A stretch of 6,564 nucleotides of DNA from Syntrophobacterales bacterium (GTDB lineage: Bacteria > Desulfobacterota > Syntrophobacteria > BM002): assembly GCA_030613915.1 (NCBI GenBank), contig JAUWKY010000138.1:1-6564 (forward strand), in the 5' to 3' direction. The notes below the pieces were generated by a model. It saw only the letters and a list, made by a program, of their open reading frames with translations, did no database searches and had not been told where the DNA came from. This document shows positions 4,725-6,564 of the stretch, in pieces. A program made the translations under genes and the position numbers. Position 1 is the first letter of the stretch. Each line of letters starts with the position of its first letter.

Positions 4725-6521
4725 ATGAGCCAGACCCGCAACTTTAGCATCATCGCCCACATCGATCACGGCAAGTCCACCCTGGCCGATCGCTTCATCC
4801 AGTACGCCGGTCTCATAAGCGACAGGGATTTCCGGGACCAGGTCCTGGACACTATGGATCTGGAGCGTGAACGCGGCATTACCATCAAAAGCCACACCAT
4901 CACCTTGCCCTACACCAGCCGGGCCGGGCAAGCCTTCGAGCTCAATCTGATCGACACCCCCGGGCACGTGGACTTCTCCTACGAGGTGTCCCGGGCCCTG
5001 ACCTCCTGCGAGGGCGTGCTCCTGCTGGTGGACGCCTCCCAGGGAGTGGAGGCCCAGACCGTGGCCAACGTCTACATGGCCATGGAACACGACCTCACCA
5101 TCATCCCGGTCATCAACAAGATCGATCTACCCTCAGCCGATGTGGAGGGGGTCAAGGTGCAGATCGACAGGGAACTCGGCCTCGACCCGGAAGAGGCCCT
5201 CCTCTGCTCTGCCAAGGAGGGATTGGGCATCGAGGAAGTCCTCGAGGCCATCGTAGAGCGGATCCCGCCCCCGAAGGGAAGCGTCGGCAGGCCGCTCACC
5301 GCAATCATCTTTGACGCCAATTACGACCCCTTTCGGGGATCGATCATCAGCTGCCGCGTCTTCGACGGCACGGTGCGACCCGGGGACACCATCCGGCTCA
5401 TGTCCAACCAGGCAACGTACAGGGTTGAAGAGGTGGGTATCTTTCGCTTGCAGCGGGAGCCACGAAGCGAACTTCCAGCAGGGGCTGGGGGCTACATCAT
5501 CTGCGGGATCAAGACGGTGAGCGCTACCCGCATCGGCGACACCATAACCCTGGACGCCGACCCGGCTCCGGCACCCCTGCCCGGGTTCAGGCGGGTGAAG
5601 CCGGTGGTTTTTTCTTCCGTGTATCCCATCCCCTCGGACGACTACCTAGCCCTGGCCGAGGCACTCGAGAAATACGTGCTCAACGATGCCGCCCTGGTTT
5701 ACCAGAAGGACTCCTCCGCTGCCTTGGGGCAGGGTTTCCGCTGCGGCTTCCTGGGATTACTCCACCTGGAGATCGTTCAGGAAAGGCTCGAACGGGAGTA
5801 CGATCAGACCATTATCATGACCGTGCCCAGTGTCGAGTACCGCTTCACCCTCATGGGGGGCTCGACGGTCACTGTGGACAACCCCCACTACTACCCGGAC
5901 CCGTCCCAGATCGAAGGCGCCGAGGAACCATACATCAAGGCGAGCATCTTCACCCCCGAACAATACATGGGTGCGGTGATGAAAATTTGCACAGAGCGCC
6001 GCGGCCTGAAACCCCAGTTCAGTTATCCCGCACCGGGGAAAATGGAGATCAACTTTGAGATGCCTCTCGCCGAGGTGATCTACGATTTTTACGACAAGCT
6101 CAAAACCGTCACCCGGGGCTACGGGTCCTTTGATTACGAACTCATCGGCTACCGGGAGGGCCAGTTGGTGAAGCTGGACATCCTGGTGAACGGCGAGAAG
6201 GTGGACGCGCTCGCCAGCATCGTCCACCAAGATCGTGCCCGTAAGCTGGCGGTGCAGCTGTGCGAGCGGCTCAAGGAGGAAATCCCCAGACACCAGTTCA
6301 AAATCGCCATACAGGGGGCCGTCGGCGGCAAGATCATCGCTCGCTCGAACGTCTCCGCCTATCGAAAGGACGTGACCGCCAAGCTTTACGGCGGCGACGT
6401 CACCCGCAAACGCAAGCTCCTGGAGAAGCAGAAGAAGGGCAAGAAGCGCATGAAGATGGTGGGCTCCGTCATGATTCCCCAGCAGGCCTTCGTGGCAGTG
6501 TTAAAATCGGACAAGGACTGA
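4725..6521 (+). CDS. lepA: Elongation factor 4 (LepA), ribosomal GTPase
   Basis: 598 residues, essentially the standard LepA length. GTPase motifs: G1 AHIDHGKST (11-19, Lys 17), G2 around GITIKSHT (51-58), G3 DTPGH (77-81), G4 NKID (131-134), G5 SAK (162-164). Domain II and the EF-G-like domains III and V follow. The LepA-specific C-terminal domain is complete, with the basic stretch RSNVSAYRKDVTAKLYGGD and GKKRMKM near the end. LepA/EF4 binds the ribosome, promotes back-translocation in vitro and is linked to 30S assembly or initiation; it is cytosolic or membrane-associated. The start at 4725 rests on GGAGG just upstream and on the conserved MSQTRNFSIIAHIDHGKS start. The gene is much richer in GC than the three genes to its left and looks like ordinary core-genome sequence. 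It is divergent from the ATPase operon, and lepB often follows lepA in proteobacteria, though that gene is outside this window. Confidence 0.98.
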   Translation: MSQTRNFSIIAHIDHGKSTLADRFIQYAGLISDRDFRDQVLDTMDLERERGITIKSHTITLPYTSRAGQAFELNLIDTPGHVDFSYEVSRALTSCEGVLLLVDASQGVEAQTVANVYMAMEHDLTIIPVINKIDLPSADVEGVKVQIDRELGLDPEEALLCSAKEGLGIEEVLEAIVERIPPPKGSVGRPLTAIIFDANYDPFRGSIISCRVFDGTVRPGDTIRLMSNQATYRVEEVGIFRLQREPRSELPAGAGGYIICGIKTVSATRIGDTITLDADPAPAPLPGFRRVKPVVFSSVYPIPSDDYLALAEALEKYVLNDAALVYQKDSSAALGQGFRCGFLGLLHLEIVQERLEREYDQTIIMTVPSVEYRFTLMGGSTVTVDNPHYYPDPSQIEGAEEPYIKASIFTPEQYMGAVMKICTERRGLKPQFSYPAPGKMEINFEMPLAEVIYDFYDKLKTVTRGYGSFDYELIGYREGQLVKLDILVNGEKVDALASIVHQDRARKLAVQLCERLKEEIPRHQFKIAIQGAVGGKIIARSNVSAYRKDVTAKLYGGDVTRKRKLLEKQKKGKKRMKMVGSVMIPQQAFVAVLKSDKD

Positions 6522-6529
6522 GGGAAAGG

Positions 6530-6543
6530 CATAGAGCATAGAG
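6530..6543 (+). repeat. Two CATAGAG heptamers just after lepA
   Basis: CATAGAG at 6530-6536 and again at 6537-6543. The longer GCATAGAGCA (6529-6538) also occurs at 627-636, overlapping the stop codon of the PilZ gene. This is the same style of period-7 word as at 649-669 and 4334-4394. Confidence 0.6.
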
Positions 6544-6556
6544 AAAGACAGCGGGC

Positions 6557-6562
6557 AGGAGG
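6557..6562 (+). promoter_or_regulatory. Shine-Dalgarno of a gene starting beyond the right edge
   Basis: A perfect AGGAGG ends two bases before the window does and 41 bases after the lepA stop, so a same-strand gene probably starts just outside and is co-transcribed with lepA. Confidence 0.5.
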
Positions 6563-6564
6563 CA

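Noticed and set aside
4395..5090. 231-residue minus-strand reading frame
   Set aside because: More than half lies antisense to lepA, where GC-rich codons commonly leave long opposite frames; its product is low-complexity and fits no family.
5757..6293. 178-residue minus-strand frame within lepA
   Set aside because: It is fully antisense to the strongly conserved lepA coding sequence and is a frame shadow.

Overview
The window has two parts of different character. Bases 1 to about 4390 are AT-leaning and hold three accessory genes with long intergenic spaces. Bases from about 4400 to the end are clearly GC-richer and hold the housekeeping gene lepA. A Gram-negative host is clear: one protein carries an OmpA-type peptidoglycan-binding domain fused to an ExeA/GspA-type ATPase, and another has a signal peptide with a periplasmic VWA domain. 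Together with PilZ, a near-consensus sigma-54 promoter and intergenic 'word' repeats of period 7-8, this suggests Desulfobacterota (former Deltaproteobacteria). That placement is an inference; no 16S or other taxonomic marker is present except lepA.

Layout: a possible divergent gene start lies at the left edge on the minus strand (weak). It is followed by a sigma-54-like promoter and a small PilZ-domain gene (213-632, +). Bases 633-945 hold no protein gene. They carry three families of short tandem words, a weak terminator, then a run of four successive hairpins ending in a strong intrinsic terminator (811-925, +), which looks like an undescribed small RNA with a CCUCC (anti-Shine-Dalgarno) loop. 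Two minus-strand genes, probably one operon, run from 3960 to 946: an ExeA-like AAA ATPase with a transmembrane segment and OmpA C-terminus, then a signal peptide-VWA-transmembrane-FHA protein. A 764-base space (3961-4724) separates this operon from the divergent lepA. It contains a possible sigma-54 site for the operon, a single CRISPR-repeat-like fragment, an inverted pair of heptamer arrays at the base-composition break, and the lepA leader. lepA (4725-6521) is intact, and a Shine-Dalgarno sequence at the right edge announces another gene downstream.

How the genes may work together: the two operon proteins both span the inner membrane, with opposite arrangements. The ATPase is cytoplasmic with a periplasmic peptidoglycan-binding end; the other has a periplasmic metal-ion-dependent adhesion (VWA) domain and a cytoplasmic phosphothreonine-reading (FHA) domain. 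An AAA ATPase next to a VWA protein recalls MoxR-VWA pairs, but the ATPase is of the ExeA type. The adjacent PilZ protein has intact c-di-GMP motifs. A c-di-GMP- and phosphorylation-responsive envelope or secretin-assembly system is a reasonable hypothesis, not shown by the sequence.
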